A stretch of 64,000 nt of DNA, from the NCBI RefSeq assembly GCF_014982715.1, contig NZ_JADCJY010000002.1, positions 124,001-188,000 of the forward strand, read 5' to 3'. The translations under genes and the position numbers were made by a program. Positions within the stretch are counted from its first letter, which is position 1. Every line of letters starts with the position of its first letter. Below the pieces are notes generated by a model. The model searched no databases. It worked only from the letters and a program-made list of their open reading frames with translations, and had not been told where the DNA came from. This DNA is from Gallalistipes aquisgranensis. GTDB taxonomy: Bacteria > Bacteroidota > Bacteroidia > Bacteroidales > Rikenellaceae. Below, piece after piece: positions 52,817 through 63,134 of this stretch.

Positions 52817-54373
52817 ATGAACGGAGCCAAAATCCTCTGGGTCGATGACGAGATCGAGCTGCTGAAACCCCACATCTTTTTTCTGAAGGGCAAGGGATAC
52901 GACGTAGAGACCTGCAACAACGGGTACGACGCCATCGAGATGGTCCAGAGCCACCTGTTCGACCTGATCATCCTCGACGAGATGATGCCCGGCATGACGG
53001 GCCTCGAAACGCTTCCGAAAATCAAAGAGATACGCCCCACCACGCCGGTCATCATGGTGACCAAGAGCGAAGAGGAGAACATCATGGACAAGGCCGTAGG
53101 TTCGAAGATCGCCGATTACCTCATCAAGCCCGTCAATCCCAACCAGGTACTCCTGTCCATCAAGAAAAACGTGCACCAGCAGCAGCTGGTCACCGAGCAG
53201 ACCACGGCCGACTACCGGGCCGAATTCGGCCGCATCTCCACCTCGTTCGCCGACGCCCGCACCTTCGCCGACTGGAGCGCCATTTACAAGAAGCTGGTGA
53301 ACTGGGAGATCGAACTCACCGATTCGAACGACGATTCGATCAGGGAGATTCTCGCCTACCAGAAAGACGAAGCCAACAACGAATACGCCAAGTTCGTCCG
53401 CAAAAACTATCTGGACTGGATCAACCGCAAGGATGCCGACACGCCCGTCATGTCGCACACGCTGATGCGGAGCAACATCTTTCCGGAAGCCGACCGCAAC
53501 CGGAAGACCACGCTCCTGCTGATCGACAACTTCCGCTACGATCAGTGGCGCAGCATCAACGCCCTGCTCCACAACTGGTTCGACATCGCTACCGAGGAGT
53601 TCTACTGCAGCATCCTGCCCACGGCCACCCAGTATGCCCGCAACGCCATTTTCGCCGGGCTCATGCCGCTGGCCATCGACAAGCTGATGCCGAACCTCTG
53701 GCTCAACGACAACGAAGAGGGGGGCAAGAACCAGTACGAGGAGGATTTCCTGCGCCGCCAACTGCAGACCAACGGCAAGAGTTACCGGATGACTTTCGAC
53801 AAGCTCATCCGGCCCGAAGCGGGCCGCAAGCTGATCGACAACATCAGCAAGGTGTACGACGCCGATTTCTCGGTGATCGTCTACAACTTCCTGGACATTC
53901 TTTCCCACGCCCGGACCGAGACCGAAATCATCCGCGAACTGACGGAGGACGAAGCGGCCTTCCGATCCCTCACACGGTCGTGGTTCGAGCACTCCGACCT
54001 GTTCACCATTCTCAAAATGCTCTCGGAGAGGGGGCACACGGTCATCATCACCTCCGACCACGGCACGATCCGGGTGGACAATCCGGTGAAGATCATCGGA
54101 GACCGCGAAACCTCCACCAACCTGCGTTACAAAACCGGACGCAACCTCAACTACAACGCCAAGGAGATGTTCGTCATCAACAAACCGCAGGAGGCCCAGC
54201 TGCCGCAGAGCAACATCACCTCGACCTACGTATTCGCCTACAACCGGGATTTCTTCGTCTATCCCAACAACTCCAACCAGTTCGTGCGCTACTACAAGAA
54301 CACGTTCCAGCACGGAGGCATCTCGATGGAGGAGATGATGGTCCCCTACATCGTACTCAAACCCAAAGGATAG
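52817..54373 (+). CDS. porX: T9SS response regulator PorX (REC-PglZ)
   Basis: PorX is the response regulator that, with sensor PorY, controls type IX secretion genes in Porphyromonas and relatives. The 518-aa length matches. The N-terminal receiver has Asp10/Asp11 and the phosphoacceptor Asp54 in LIILDEMMPG. After a helical linker (about 125-205) comes a C-terminal PglZ/alkaline-phosphatase-like domain with LLLIDNFRYDQW, PTATQYARNAIFAG and ITSDHGTIRV, which carry the metal and nucleophile residues. PglZ domains in PorX hydrolyse cyclic oligonucleotides in vitro. No PorY or T9SS gene is beside it, as is usual. tsaE follows in the same direction. Confidence 0.95.
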   Translation: MNGAKILWVDDEIELLKPHIFFLKGKGYDVETCNNGYDAIEMVQSHLFDLIILDEMMPGMTGLETLPKIKEIRPTTPVIMVTKSEEENIMDKAVGSKIADYLIKPVNPNQVLLSIKKNVHQQQLVTEQTTADYRAEFGRISTSFADARTFADWSAIYKKLVNWEIELTDSNDDSIREILAYQKDEANNEYAKFVRKNYLDWINRKDADTPVMSHTLMRSNIFPEADRNRKTTLLLIDNFRYDQWRSINALLHNWFDIATEEFYCSILPTATQYARNAIFAGLMPLAIDKLMPNLWLNDNEEGGKNQYEEDFLRRQLQTNGKSYRMTFDKLIRPEAGRKLIDNISKVYDADFSVIVYNFLDILSHARTETEIIRELTEDEAAFRSLTRSWFEHSDLFTILKMLSERGHTVIITSDHGTIRVDNPVKIIGDRETSTNLRYKTGRNLNYNAKEMFVINKPQEAQLPQSNITSTYVFAYNRDFFVYPNNSNQFVRYYKNTFQHGGISMEEMMVPYIVLKPKG

Positions 54374-54404
54374 CCGCAGAGGTATCCGCCACAAGACCCC
54401 ATAC

Positions 54405-54839
54405 ATGAAGACCCTGCACATAGACCACCAGAGAGACCTGCCCGACGCGGCGGAAGAGATCGTGAAGGAACTCGGCCGCCACCGCATCGTCGCCTTTTAC
54501 GGCCCGATGGGGGCCGGGAAGACCACCCTGATCCGCGAGATCGCCGGCCGGCTCGGCGTCGAAGACACGGTGACCAGTCCGACTTTCGCCCTGGTCAATC
54601 AGTACATGACGGCCGACGGGGAGAAAATAGACCATTTCGACTTCTACCGGATCAACCGCATCGAAGAAGTCTTCGACCTCGGATACGAAGAGTATTTCGA
54701 CAGCGGGGACATCTGCCTGATCGAATGGCCGGAAAAGATCGAACGGCTCCTGCCCGAAGACGTGCTCGTCGTGGAGATCGAAATCGAAGACGAGGAGAGC
54801 CGTATCATCCGGATCGGAACGAGGAACGAACCCAACTGA
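54405..54839 (+). CDS. tsaE: tRNA threonylcarbamoyladenosine biosynthesis ATPase TsaE
   Basis: TsaE is the small P-loop ATPase that resets the TsaBDE complex making t6A37 in ANN-decoding tRNAs. The 144-aa product has Walker A GPMGAGKTTLIREIAG (about residue 32), switch-like TSPTFALVNQY and the C-terminal block DICLIEWPEKIERLLP. Length is normal. It follows porX by 31 nt and precedes the unknown lipoprotein by 14 nt, so the three may share a transcript. Confidence 0.95.
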   Translation: MKTLHIDHQRDLPDAAEEIVKELGRHRIVAFYGPMGAGKTTLIREIAGRLGVEDTVTSPTFALVNQYMTADGEKIDHFDFYRINRIEEVFDLGYEEYFDSGDICLIEWPEKIERLLPEDVLVVEIEIEDEESRIIRIGTRNEPN

Positions 54840-54853
54840 AACCCGATACGACC

Positions 54854-55699
54854 ATGAAGAATTTGAAACCGGCCGCCCTCGCGCTGGGGTTGGTCTTCGC
54901 CGGATGTACAGGAAACGGACCCGCGGAAACGGACACTGTTCCCGCCTACGAGAACGTCACCACGGTACGGCTCACCGTCTCCGAAGGCAAACGGCTGATC
55001 GCCAAAGGACTCGCCCGCAACGAAGATATCCGGCGATGCCTCGGAGAAGGCATGCTCATCATCACCCGGGGCACGACGAACACGTACATCGCCGAGGAGC
55101 TTGCAAACCTTTCGGCGCCGCACGGCAGTTTCGTGACGGGAAAAATCATTCCGACCGGAACGAAGGACTTCGCCGATACGCTCGAACGGGTAACGGAGAT
55201 CGTGCTCATCAAAGGGAAGCCCGCGGAGATCGGTTACGAGGAAGCGCTCGCCCGCATGACGGAAAACGACATCGTACTCAAGGGGGCGAACATGCTGAAC
55301 TATGCGAAACGACAGGCCGCCGTCTGCACGGGTGCGCCGGACGGCGGTACGGTGGCCCGGCTGAAACGGTACACGGACCGGGGAATCGGGCGCTGGATCG
55401 TTCCGATCGGTCTGGAAAAGGAGTGTTCCGGAGACCTGCGCATGTATAGGGAGGTAGTGGAGAACGCGAAAGAGAAGGGTCCCGGCACCGTACGGCTCAC
55501 GCTGACGGAAGGGAACGTATACACCGAAATCGAGGCATTGAAGGAGTTCGCCGACGTCGATGTCTATCCGGCTGCGCTGGGCGGCGTGGCCGGTGCGGAA
55601 GGGGGCGCTACACTGATGATCTGCGGAGACGCGGAGGAGGTGGGCAAAGCGGTCGAAGCCGTACATTCCGTACTCGGCGAACCTCCGTTCGCAGAATAA
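54854..55699 (+). CDS. Predicted lipoprotein of unknown function
   Basis: A 281-aa protein from ATG 54854 with signal peptide and lipobox VFAGC (Cys about 17). The mature part is alpha/beta and rich in GTTNTYIAEEL-like loops (about residue 75); the feature IIITRGTTNTYIAEELA and the later ICGDAEEVGKAVEAVHSVL look like a cytoplasmic-type enzyme or binding domain carried to the periplasm. I do not recognise a named family. It ends the porX-tsaE run and is followed by a strong terminator. The longer frame from 54725 overlaps tsaE and is rejected. Confidence 0.75.
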   Translation: MKNLKPAALALGLVFAGCTGNGPAETDTVPAYENVTTVRLTVSEGKRLIAKGLARNEDIRRCLGEGMLIITRGTTNTYIAEELANLSAPHGSFVTGKIIPTGTKDFADTLERVTEIVLIKGKPAEIGYEEALARMTENDIVLKGANMLNYAKRQAAVCTGAPDGGTVARLKRYTDRGIGRWIVPIGLEKECSGDLRMYREVVENAKEKGPGTVRLTLTEGNVYTEIEALKEFADVDVYPAALGGVAGAEGGATLMICGDAEEVGKAVEAVHSVLGEPPFAE

Positions 55700-55782
55700 C
55701 CCCTGCACCGCAGGGACGTTCCGCCTGTTCGCACGCCATCTTTCGCCCGGATTTGCATTGCCGGCCCGACATAAATCCGTAA

Positions 55783-55823
55783 AAAAGAGACGGTATCTGA
55801 TTTTCTCAGATACCGTCTCTTTT
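55783..55823. terminator. Bidirectional terminator between the lipoprotein gene and mutB
   Basis: A perfect 18-bp inverted repeat (55783-55800 with 55806-55823) with a 5-nt loop. A-rich and T-rich arms make it work in both directions for the two convergent genes. Confidence 0.9.
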
Positions 55824-55876
55824 ATCCGAAAACGCCGGATTCCCCGGACGGCCGAACCGCCCGGGGAACCGGAATG

Positions 55877-58015
<2,139 letters not shown>

Positions 58016-58023
58016 GTTCTTGT

Positions 58024-58030
58024 CCTCCTT
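58024..58030 (-). promoter_or_regulatory. Consensus Shine-Dalgarno site of mutB
   Basis: AAGGAGG on the minus strand, 8 nt from the mutB ATG and just past the mutA stop. Such sites are rare in this window, since Bacteroidetes ribosomes largely hide the anti-SD sequence. Confidence 0.8.
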
Positions 58031-58031
58031 T

Positions 58032-59918
58032 TTAGATACCGAGTTCTTTCAGATAGTTTTGCAGGGTTTCGAGCACATTGCTGCGAACGCTGATGAAGTT
58101 CTTGATTCCCTGTGCCTCCAGCTCGGCCTGGCAGGCGGGAGCCCCGGCAACCACCAGAATGGCCTTGTCGCCGATCAGCTCCTTCACGCGCGGAGCCAGC
58201 GTCGCGTAGTCGTCGTCCGAAGCGCAGACCACCACAATTTCGGCGCCCGATTCAAGGGCGGCCTTCGCACCCTCTTCCACCGAATGGAAGAACGTATTGT
58301 CGATCACGCGGATTCCGGCGCAGGCGAAGAAGTTGCAGGAGAACTGGGCGCGGGCGCGGGCCATCGCCAGCGAACCGGCCGTCAGCATGAAGGCCTTGGG
58401 CTCCTTGCCGCTGCGGTCCACCTTCAGACGCATCTGCTCGAAAGCCATGGCTCCCCGGTACGGTTTCAACGGACGGACGGACGGGGCGGCCTCCTGATGC
58501 TTGCAGCAGCATTTGGGCGAACCCGGCACGACGGTCTGCTCGGTCACGGCCTCGCCGGCCACCTCCGTGAAGTTGGGGAACTGATTGGTTCCCAACAACG
58601 AAATGCGGCGCGTCGCCACGTTCTTATCCTTGTTGGCAGCCGATGCTTCCACGGCATCCTGAACGAAGCCCTCCTTGAAAGCGGCGATGTAACCGCCCTT
58701 CTCCTCGACCTGTTTGAACAGGGCCCATGCCTGCTCGGCGATACTTTGCGTAAGGGTCTCTATATAATAGGAACCTCCGGCCGGATCGACCACCTGATCG
58801 AAATGCGACTCGTTCTTGAGCAGCAGCTGCACGTTGCGGGCGATCCGCTCCGAAAAGTCGGTCGGCTGCTCGTAGGCGGCGTCGAACGGGGTCACCTCCA
58901 GCGAGTGGACTCCGGCGATGGTGGCGCTCATGGCTTCGGTCGTTCCGCGAAGCATGTTCACGTATGCGTCATAGACGGTCTGATTCCATTTGGAGGTGAC
59001 GGCATGCACGAACATTTTCGATGCACAGCCGCGCGTGGGGTTGTAGGGTTTCATGATATTGGCCCACAACATCCGGGCGGCCCGGAACTTGGCGATCTCC
59101 ATGAAGTAGTTGGAGCTGACGGCCATGCTGAAACGGATGGCGGGAGCGGCTTCGTCCACCGAGAGCCCGGCCTCCATCAGCTTCACCACGTACTCGTGGC
59201 CTACGGCCAGCGTAAAGGCGAGCTCCTGCACGATCGTGGAACCGCTGTTGTGGAACTGCTGTCCGTTCACACCCACGAAACGCATCCGTTTGAAAGGTGC
59301 GGACTTCCTGATCAGCCCTGCGATCGCATCGAATGCCTTGCCGCCGTCTTCGCTGCATCCGAACGAACCCTTCAGGGTCAGTTTATTGACGATCGGATCG
59401 AGAATGAACGAAACACGGACCTTCTCCGGATCGAGCTTTTCGGCCGAAGCCTTTTCGATCACCAGTTCGGCCACTTTCCGGGCACCGCAGCCGCAGAACA
59501 CCAGTTCGTACCGGTCGAGACCGATACCGGCCAGCAACGTTTCGAGGTCGGCGGCACTGAACTCCTTGTCGGCGATACTGAAGCCCAGCGACTCCACACC
59601 GCCTTCGATCAATTTCAGAGCCAGCGCATTGGCCTCTTGGGGGCAGGTTACGGGAATGGTCTGGTGAATCCGCCAGCAATTGCAGCGCTTCGTCCCGCGG
59701 ACATAGGGAAACTCCCCGCTTTCGGAACCCAGGTGACGAATGGCGGCCAGGTCCTCCGCACGATAGTAGGGGCGGACATTGAAACCTTCGGCCGTCCTCC
59801 ATACCAGTTTTTTCTGGTAGTCGGCACCTTTCAGGTCCTTCGTGATCACCTCTTCCCACTGCTCCGTGGTGACGGGCGGGAAAGCGGTGAACAACTTCTC
59901 TTCCTTATTATTTGCCAT
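58032..59918 (-). CDS. mutA: Methylmalonyl-CoA mutase small subunit
   Basis: MutA is the non-catalytic partner of MutB. The 628-aa product (start ATG 59918, [10 protein letters not shown]) shares the substrate-domain fold (about 30-450, [30 protein letters not shown]) and a degenerate C-terminal B12 domain without the DxHxxG motif, as usual for the small subunit. A CCC cluster (about 480, in KCCCKHQEA) sits in the linker before [16 protein letters not shown]. The frame to 59966 would start inside the promoter box and is rejected. Confidence 0.95.
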   Translation of the reverse strand: MANNKEEKLFTAFPPVTTEQWEEVITKDLKGADYQKKLVWRTAEGFNVRPYYRAEDLAAIRHLGSESGEFPYVRGTKRCNCWRIHQTIPVTCPQEANALALKLIEGGVESLGFSIADKEFSAADLETLLAGIGLDRYELVFCGCGARKVAELVIEKASAEKLDPEKVRVSFILDPIVNKLTLKGSFGCSEDGGKAFDAIAGLIRKSAPFKRMRFVGVNGQQFHNSGSTIVQELAFTLAVGHEYVVKLMEAGLSVDEAAPAIRFSMAVSSNYFMEIAKFRAARMLWANIMKPYNPTRGCASKMFVHAVTSKWNQTVYDAYVNMLRGTTEAMSATIAGVHSLEVTPFDAAYEQPTDFSERIARNVQLLLKNESHFDQVVDPAGGSYYIETLTQSIAEQAWALFKQVEEKGGYIAAFKEGFVQDAVEASAANKDKNVATRRISLLGTNQFPNFTEVAGEAVTEQTVVPGSPKCCCKHQEAAPSVRPLKPYRGAMAFEQMRLKVDRSGKEPKAFMLTAGSLAMARARAQFSCNFFACAGIRVIDNTFFHSVEEGAKAALESGAEIVVVCASDDDYATLAPRVKELIGDKAILVVAGAPACQAELEAQGIKNFISVRSNVLETLQNYLKELGI

Positions 59919-59963
59919 AATAACAGTATTTAGAAATGTTTCGTAAGTTTCCGAAAAGACGCC

Positions 59964-59971
59964 CAAAGTTA
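59964..59971 (-). promoter_or_regulatory. Probable promoter -7 box of mutA-mutB
   Basis: TAACTTTG on the minus strand matches TAnnTTTG, 45 nt before the mutA ATG. No cobalamin riboswitch was seen in the 164-nt gap. Confidence 0.5.
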
Positions 59972-60067
59972 CTGTTTTTTATTTAACAATCACGGGAAAC
60001 GGCCACTTTATTTTGCATCACCGGCCAAATAGAAGGTCCGGAAGATGGAAATCCGGAATTAATCGCT

Positions 60068-60075
60068 TATTTTTG
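60068..60075 (+). promoter_or_regulatory. Probable promoter -7 box of the HhH gene
   Basis: TATTTTTG matches the consensus. It ends 7 nt before the first ATG (60083), so translation may begin at the later in-frame ATG at 60122, or from a leaderless message. The -33 element is weak. Confidence 0.45.
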
Positions 60076-60082
60076 GAACGCG

Positions 60083-61276
60083 ATGAAACCCCGGAATCCA
60101 TACGGCGAAAAGGTGCGCGAAATGCTCCGCGCGCTCTTTTCCTACACGCCCCGGGAAAAGAGAGGCATCCTCTATCTGCTGCCGTTGCTCGTGCTGCTTT
60201 CGCTGCTCGTCTCGACCCTCAACCGTCCGACCTTCGAAAAGAGTTTTCCCCGCTACGCCGACCGGGTGCTCGACTCGCTGAACGACGCCCGCCGGGAACA
60301 GTATCCCGACCGCAGCACAACCGCAGGAAAGGATTCCGCCGACCGCAGCGCCAGGGGAGAACTTTTCGCTTTCGACCCCAACACGGTAAGCCTTCCGGAA
60401 CTCCGTCGACTCGGATTCACCGAAAGGCAGGCCCGGGGCATCCTCAACTACAGGGCTGCGGGAAAGGTGTTCCGGACACCGGAAGCCTTCGCCGACTGCT
60501 ACACCGTGTCGCCGCAGATGTTCGAACGGCTCGCACCGCTTATCGTCATCGGAGCGGAGTTCCGGACACCCGGACGGGTCGAAACGTCGACCGGACAGAC
60601 CCTGCATCGCACCGCCGAAACGACGGACGGAGAAAGACGCCCCGACTCCCTGTTCCTGTTCGACCCGAACCTGCTGGATAGGGAAGGGTTCCGCTCGCTG
60701 GGCTTCAGCAAACGCCAGACGGAAGCGATCCTCCGCTACCGGGAGATGATCGGAGGATTCCGGGACGCGGAGGAGTTCGCGGAGTGCTACCCGGTGCGCG
60801 ACCGGTTCCGGGAACTCGAACCGTATGTCCGCATCGCACCCCCGCCCGAAAGGAAGCCCGTCCGCGTGGAACTGAACACGGCCGACTCGGCCCTGCTGGT
60901 GACGGTGAAAGGTATCGGGGCGGTCACAGCGGCACGGATCGTCGCCTACCGCACCCGGCTCGGAGGGTTCGTCCGGACGGAGCAGCTGCAGGAGATTCCG
61001 GGCATGACCGAACGCAATTACGAGATGATTTTGCAACAAATTTCGTTGGACAGTAGCGAAATTCGAAAAATTGATATTAACTTTGCCGACCCGAAGCGGC
61101 TGGCGGAACACCCGTACCTGACCGCATTGGCAAGAAGAAAAATTCTCAAACAGAGACAATTGAAAGGAGGTTGGCGCACGATCGGAGAGATGACGGACGA
61201 CAAGACACTATCGGTTCAGGAGGCAGAAAAGCTCTCCCCGTATCTCCGTTTCACCCCTTTCGAATCCCCTCAATAA
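60083..61276 (+). CDS. ComEA-like helix-hairpin-helix membrane protein
   Basis: A 397-aa protein with one membrane segment near the N terminus (about 27-46, ILYLLPLLVLLSLLVS) and four tandem HhH/ComEA-like units: FDPNTVSLPELRRLGF, FDPNLLDREGFRSLGF, VELNTADSALLVTVKGIG and INFADPKRLAEHPYLT, each followed by a helix pair. HhH units bind DNA non-specifically; ComEA acts in DNA uptake, but Bacteroidetes versions are uncharacterised. An alternative start at 60122 (MLRALFSYTP) matches the family beginning better and would give 384 aa. It is followed 82 nt later by rpsU. Confidence 0.85.
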   Translation: MKPRNPYGEKVREMLRALFSYTPREKRGILYLLPLLVLLSLLVSTLNRPTFEKSFPRYADRVLDSLNDARREQYPDRSTTAGKDSADRSARGELFAFDPNTVSLPELRRLGFTERQARGILNYRAAGKVFRTPEAFADCYTVSPQMFERLAPLIVIGAEFRTPGRVETSTGQTLHRTAETTDGERRPDSLFLFDPNLLDREGFRSLGFSKRQTEAILRYREMIGGFRDAEEFAECYPVRDRFRELEPYVRIAPPPERKPVRVELNTADSALLVTVKGIGAVTAARIVAYRTRLGGFVRTEQLQEIPGMTERNYEMILQQISLDSSEIRKIDINFADPKRLAEHPYLTALARRKILKQRQLKGGWRTIGEMTDDKTLSVQEAEKLSPYLRFTPFESPQ

Positions 61277-61358
61277 ACATTCCGGTTCCCGTCCGGGAGG
61301 GCGGCGGCCGTGCGAAAACGAATTTTAACGAAGTAAAAATCCATATCATTTTACGACC

Positions 61359-61550
61359 ATGATTATCATGCCTATCAAAGAGGGCGAAAACATCGAACGC
61401 GCTCTGAAGAAATTCAAACGGAAATACGAACGCACCGGCGTGCTGAAAGAACTGCGCAACCGCCAGTACTTCACCAAACCGTCGGTGACCAAGCGCATCG
61501 CCAAACTCCACGCCATCTATGTGGAGAACATGCAGCGCGAAGAGGAGTAG
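61359..61550 (+). CDS. rpsU: 30S ribosomal protein bS21
   Basis: bS21 is a small basic protein near the 3' end of 16S rRNA; in Bacteroidetes ribosomes it helps to cover the anti-SD sequence. The 63-aa product MIIMPIKEGENIERALKKF and on to YFTKPSVTKRIAKLHAIYVENM matches the family over its length. An ATG three codons later (61368) is possible. No SD-like site is visible upstream. The order rpsU, xerC-type recombinase, hpf is conserved in Bacteroidales as I recall it. Confidence 0.95.
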   Translation: MIIMPIKEGENIERALKKFKRKYERTGVLKELRNRQYFTKPSVTKRIAKLHAIYVENMQREEE

Positions 61551-61600
61551 TACGTTCCGTCCGGAACGGAGGGACTGCCCGGCAGTCCCCTGCCAGGAAA

Positions 61601-61634
61601 TCACCCCCGCAGCCGATCACCGCTGCGGGGGTGA
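61601..61634 (+). terminator. Probable terminator/attenuator after rpsU
   Basis: A G+C-rich 13-bp stem (61601-61613 with 61622-61634), 8-nt loop, followed by AATCGTTT. The right arm can also pair with 61646-61652. A second 9-bp hairpin follows at 61671-61679 with 61688-61696. Confidence 0.6.
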
Positions 61635-61752
61635 AATCGTTTCAGCCCGCAGCCGGCAGACGCCCCGCCTTTCTCCGGGAAAAGAACCCGGAGAAGGAAT
61701 TTTCGGTCCGAAATAGCGACTTTCCGGACATCCGGGGGGACGAAACTTTCGC

Positions 61753-61760
61753 TACCTTTG
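61753..61760 (+). promoter_or_regulatory. Promoter -7 box directly before xerC
   Basis: TACCTTTG, full consensus, with only 4 nt to the ATG at 61765. A -33 element is not evident. Confidence 0.5.
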
Positions 61761-61764
61761 TCTT

Positions 61765-62679
61765 ATGACAGAAGAATTCCTGCAATACCTGCGTACGGAA
61801 AGGCGCTATTCGGAGCACACCGTAAGGGCTTACGGCGACGATGTCGAACGATTCGTCACGTACTGCCTGGGCCGGTCGGACGATCCGGAACCGGAGTTTT
61901 CGCCGGAACGGGTCACTGCCGACGACATCCGGGGATGGATGATGGAGCTCAACCGGGAAGGGGAGAAAGCGACGTCGATCAACCGCAGGATCAGTTCGCT
62001 GAGAGCCCTATTCCGCTATCTGCGCAAAACGGGAGCCGTCCGGCACGATCCGTTCCTGAAGATCGGACAGATGAAAACCCCGAAACCGCTGCCGGTTTTC
62101 ATCGCAGAAAGCCGGATGGAACAGGTACTGCGGCAATCCCCGGAGCATCCCGACGATTTCGACACCCTCCGCAACCGTCTGATCGTACTGTTTTTCTACA
62201 CGACCGGTCTGCGTCTGGCAGAGCTCGTCGCCATCGATACCGACGACTTCTCGCCCGGTTTTCGTGAACTGAAAGTCCGGGGCAAGGGCGACAAGGAGCG
62301 GATCGTACCGATCATGCCGCAGGTACGGGAACGTATTTCGGAGTATCTCGATGAAATTATGCGGCAAAACATTTGCATTACCGGAGGAAAATCCCTATTT
62401 TTAACCAAGCAAGGGAGACGCATCAGCCGCAGCACGGTGTACCGGATCGTCCGCGCGGAACTGGCGGCGGCGGGTGTACAGGGCAAGCGCAGTCCGCACG
62501 TACTGCGGCATACGTTTGCCACCCACCTGCTCGACGGAGGAGCCGACATGCGGGAAATCCAGCAGCTGCTGGGGCACAGTTCCCTTCGGGCGACGCAGGT
62601 GTACACGCACAACAGCATCGCCCGACTGAAAGAGACATACAACACCGCCCATCCGAGGGCGTCACATAAAAAAGATTAA
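61765..62679 (+). CDS. xerC: Tyrosine recombinase XerC/XerD type
   Basis: A 304-aa site-specific recombinase that, with a partner, resolves chromosome dimers at dif. The N-terminal SAM-like domain starts FLQYLRTERRYSEHTVRAY, a classic XerC/D opening, so the start is secure. Catalytic residues visible: Arg in TTGLRLAELVA, Lys in VRGKGDKERIVP, HxxR in SPHVLRHTFATHLL, His in LLGHSSLRATQVY and the nucleophile Tyr in QVYTHN. Whether it is the XerC or XerD partner cannot be decided by eye. hpf follows 13 nt later. Confidence 0.93.
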   Translation: MTEEFLQYLRTERRYSEHTVRAYGDDVERFVTYCLGRSDDPEPEFSPERVTADDIRGWMMELNREGEKATSINRRISSLRALFRYLRKTGAVRHDPFLKIGQMKTPKPLPVFIAESRMEQVLRQSPEHPDDFDTLRNRLIVLFFYTTGLRLAELVAIDTDDFSPGFRELKVRGKGDKERIVPIMPQVRERISEYLDEIMRQNICITGGKSLFLTKQGRRISRSTVYRIVRAELAAAGVQGKRSPHVLRHTFATHLLDGGADMREIQQLLGHSSLRATQVYTHNSIARLKETYNTAHPRASHKKD

Positions 62680-62684
62680 GGAGG
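62678..62684 (+). promoter_or_regulatory. Consensus Shine-Dalgarno site of hpf
   Basis: AAGGAGG overlapping the xerC stop codon and 8 nt before the hpf ATG, the same spacing as at mutB. Confidence 0.85.
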
Positions 62685-62692
62685 AGAAAGCT

Positions 62693-62989
62693 ATGAACGT
62701 GAAGATTCAATCCGTAAAGTTCGATGCAGATCAGAAACTCATCGAATTCATTCAGGCCAAGATGAACAAACTGGACCGTTTTGCGGAAAACGCCATTTCG
62801 GCCGAAGTCATCATGAAGCTGGACAAGGATACCGAACGGGGCAACAAGGTGGTGACGATCAAACTCGTCGTTCCGGGAGGAGATCTGGTCGCGGATTATC
62901 GCAGCAAGAGCTTCGAGGAGTCGGTGGACGAGGCCATCGACGCACTGAAGAAACAGATCGAAAAGCACAAGGAACGCTATAACAAATAA
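62693..62989 (+). CDS. hpf: Ribosome hibernation promoting factor (short HPF/RaiA)
   Basis: A 98-aa HPF/RaiA-type protein that binds the decoding region of idle ribosomes and blocks translation. It has the beta-alpha-beta fold with MNVKIQSVKFDADQKLIEFIQAKMNKLDRF at the N terminus and SFEESVDEAIDALKKQIEKHKERY in the last helix. It lacks the long C-terminal dimerisation domain, so it is of the short type. The gene has one of only two consensus SD sites noted here, and lies two genes after bS21. Confidence 0.95.
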   Translation: MNVKIQSVKFDADQKLIEFIQAKMNKLDRFAENAISAEVIMKLDKDTERGNKVVTIKLVVPGGDLVADYRSKSFEESVDEAIDALKKQIEKHKERYNK

Positions 62990-63002
62990 TCCGGACCCAT
63001 CA

Positions 63003-63042
63003 AAAAACGGAAGCCGACCCGGGCGGGTCGGCTTCCGTTTTT
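63003..63042 (+). terminator. Intrinsic terminator after hpf
   Basis: An 18-bp inverted repeat including flanking A and T runs (63003-63020 with 63025-63042), loop GGGC, ending in TTTTT. Confidence 0.9.
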
Positions 63043-63062
63043 GCCGTTTCACCGGATAATTC

Positions 63063-63093
63063 TTTCTGATTCCGGCAAATATCCCTATCTTTG
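63063..63093 (+). promoter_or_regulatory. Promoter of the outer-membrane barrel gene
   Basis: TTTC (63063-63066), 19 nt, then TATCTTTG (63086-63093), 41 nt before the ATG at 63135. Confidence 0.6.
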
Positions 63094-63134
63094 GACGACT
63101 ATAAAAAAAACCCGAGACTATTTCCCCAACTGCA

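Noticed and set aside
59919-60082. Cobalamin riboswitch before mutA
   Set aside because: The gap is 164 nt and shows two promoter boxes but no B12-box-like core or the expected long fold.
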